37,124 nt of DNA from a virus. A program made the position numbers and the translations under genes. The stretch lies in IMG/VR virus record IMGVR_UViG_3300023179_000273, positions 1 to 37,124 of that record; one strand, written 5' to 3'. This document shows, in pieces, positions 36,445 to 37,124 of the stretch (within the stretch, counting starts at the first letter, position 1; the number at the start of each line of letters is the position of its first letter). The notes beneath the pieces were generated by a model, which did no database searches, was not told the origin of the DNA, and was given only the letters and a program-made list of their open reading frames with translations.

Positions 36445-36938
36445 AACTTAAAAATATTATACTAGTATTAGGCGGTTTATTATTACTTATAGGTTTAATT
36501 AAACCAGACCTATCTCTATGGATACCGTCTAATCATTGTGGTAAAAAAGATTCGGTTAATATAGAATCACCACTAGATGATAATATCAAAAAAGAAGCTC
36601 AAGAAGTAGCATCTCTATTAAAGTCGTTTGGTTATTCATCTAAGGATGACAGTTGTAGGCTCAGAGATTTATATTTGGATTTAGCAAAACTAATAGAGCT
36701 TGATGGTGACAATCAAGTTGTAAAAAATACTGATGAAATTAGACAGGCTAATAGCATTGCCGGAGTTATGCTAGAATTGGATATAAAAGGTAAATACTCA
36801 AATTTAGCTAAAGAAACAAAAGACGTGATTGTTGCCGCCATAGGAGACGATCATCTTTTACTGTCTCCAGAACTAAGAAATAAAGCCGTTGATGCTTTTA
36901 AGGCTCTTGCTTGGGCTTGTAATGAGGGTACTAAATAA
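36441..36938 (+). CDS. membrane-anchored hypothetical protein
   Basis: 165 residues; ATGA overlap. An N-terminal hydrophobic helix (LKNIILVLGGLLLLIGLI, 3-20) without a lipobox, then an extracytoplasmic or cytosolic helical domain. No catalytic motif seen. Fourth gene of the membrane-protein operon; ends overlapping the next start (TAATG). Confidence 0.6.
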   Translation: MKLKNIILVLGGLLLLIGLIKPDLSLWIPSNHCGKKDSVNIESPLDDNIKKEAQEVASLLKSFGYSSKDDSCRLRDLYLDLAKLIELDGDNQVVKNTDEIRQANSIAGVMLELDIKGKYSNLAKETKDVIVAAIGDDHLLLSPELRNKAVDAFKALAWACNEGTK

Positions 36939-37124
36939 TGCCTAGATTAACACCACAAGATTGGTACAATAAATATAGACAAGGATATCAAAGCGCCATT
37001 TGGTTGCAGCACGAATTTGATCATCTTATGGAAACACTAAAGTATCCGTACTTTGGTGATGCTAGTACCAAAATTACTAATAGTGGTAAAGGTAAGTTGA
37101 GTTTGCCGTATAAGTCAGTATTAA
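36938..37124 (+). CDS. unknown protein, cut by the window end
   Basis: Only the first 62 codons are present, with no stop before 37124. Begins PRLTPQDWYNKYRQGYQSA, later GKGKLSLPYKSVL. The last phrase resembles the entry to a papain-like or other hydrolase domain I have seen in similar phage and bacterial proteins, but too little is present to call. Its position after membrane proteins suits an endolysin or virion-attached enzyme. Confidence 0.5.
   Translation, partial: MPRLTPQDWYNKYRQGYQSAIWLQHEFDHLMETLKYPYFGDASTKITNSGKGKLSLPYKSVL

Noticed and set aside
1-37124. Antisense ORFs of 60-140 codons opposite ligase, rIIA, rIIB and others
   Set aside because: They lie fully opposite well-supported genes, lack ribosome sites and look like frame shadows of AT-rich coding DNA.
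1-37124. CRISPR arrays, insertion sequences, attachment sites
   Set aside because: No regularly spaced repeats, transposase genes, integrase or flanking direct repeats were seen.
1-37124. Cyanophage identity based on the intron's similarity to cyanobacterial tRNA-Leu introns
   Set aside because: No photosynthesis or typical cyanophage auxiliary genes occur here, and tRNA group I introns also exist in other bacteria.
1-37124. Exact T4 late promoters (TATAAATA)
   Set aside because: The matches I found (for example near 8981 and 32124) lie inside genes; no pattern of intergenic placement.

Overview
This window reads as an interior segment of a large, lytic, T4-like tailed-phage genome (or a metagenomic relative). 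It is strongly AT-rich by eye. Genes are packed on the + strand with many ATGA or TAATG stop/start overlaps, and only one gene (an HNH nuclease) lies on the - strand. Phage hallmarks are an rIIA-rIIB pair, an ATP-dependent DNA ligase, an endonuclease VII relative, a gp55-like sigma factor, head or virion-type proteins and a candidate lysis module. The host cannot be named from the sequence. It uses Shine-Dalgarno starts and sigma70-type promoters, and the exported phage proteins carry ordinary Sec-type signal peptides.

Layout. (1) 1-3.1 kb: small early-type genes with zinc ribbons, a deaminase-fold protein and a SpoU-family RNA 2'-O-methyltransferase. (2) 3.1-4.5 kb: a phage tmRNA followed directly by two nuclease genes, an endonuclease VII type and an inverted HNH type. 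(3) 4.5-8.5 kb: DNA ligase, sulfotransferase-like protein, HhH DNA glycosylase-like protein and small proteins, each unit headed by a TTGACA/TATAAT promoter. (4) 8.5-8.9 kb: a tRNA gene interrupted in its anticodon loop by a 205-nt group I intron. (5) 8.9-14.5 kb: a kinase-fold protein, rIIA, rIIB and an anticodon-less tRNA-like element. (6) 14.5-16.6 kb: a zinc-ribbon protein with a RuvA domain III-like tail, overlapping a RuvB-family motor gene. (7) 16.6-19.8 kb: exported thioredoxin-like protein, membrane protein, actin/Hsp70-fold ATPase, an unknown protein and a secreted trypsin-fold protease. (8) 20-25 kb: small proteins, virion or receptor-type proteins (one LamG-like), a macrodomain protein and a coupled glycosyltransferase/methyltransferase operon. 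(9) 25-28.2 kb: a nucleoside 2-deoxyribosyltransferase-like gene, then a GMP reductase gene broken in two by a split intein, with a free-standing NUMOD3/Vsr-like endonuclease gene in the break. (10) 28.2-35 kb: another glycosyltransferase, head-type proteins, a ferritin-like protein, the sigma factor, a ClpP-fold protein and a DeoC-like protein lacking its Schiff-base lysine. (11) 35-37.1 kb: after a strong terminator, a run of small membrane proteins (holin/lysis candidates) and a gene cut by the window end.

How the genes fit together (inference). Host-type promoters would drive early and middle genes. The gp55-like sigma would then serve a second promoter class, for which I propose the recurring intergenic motif TGGTGTATAAT. 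RuvB, endonuclease VII, ligase and the glycosylase form a recombination/repair set. Deaminase, deoxyribosyltransferase, GMP reductase and macrodomain point to nucleotide or NAD-type metabolism. tmRNA, tRNA and the RNA methylase act on translation. The most unusual items are the intron-bearing tRNA, the split-intein GMP reductase, the RuvA-DIII/RuvB pair, the actin plus exported-protein island, and several structured RNA leaders.
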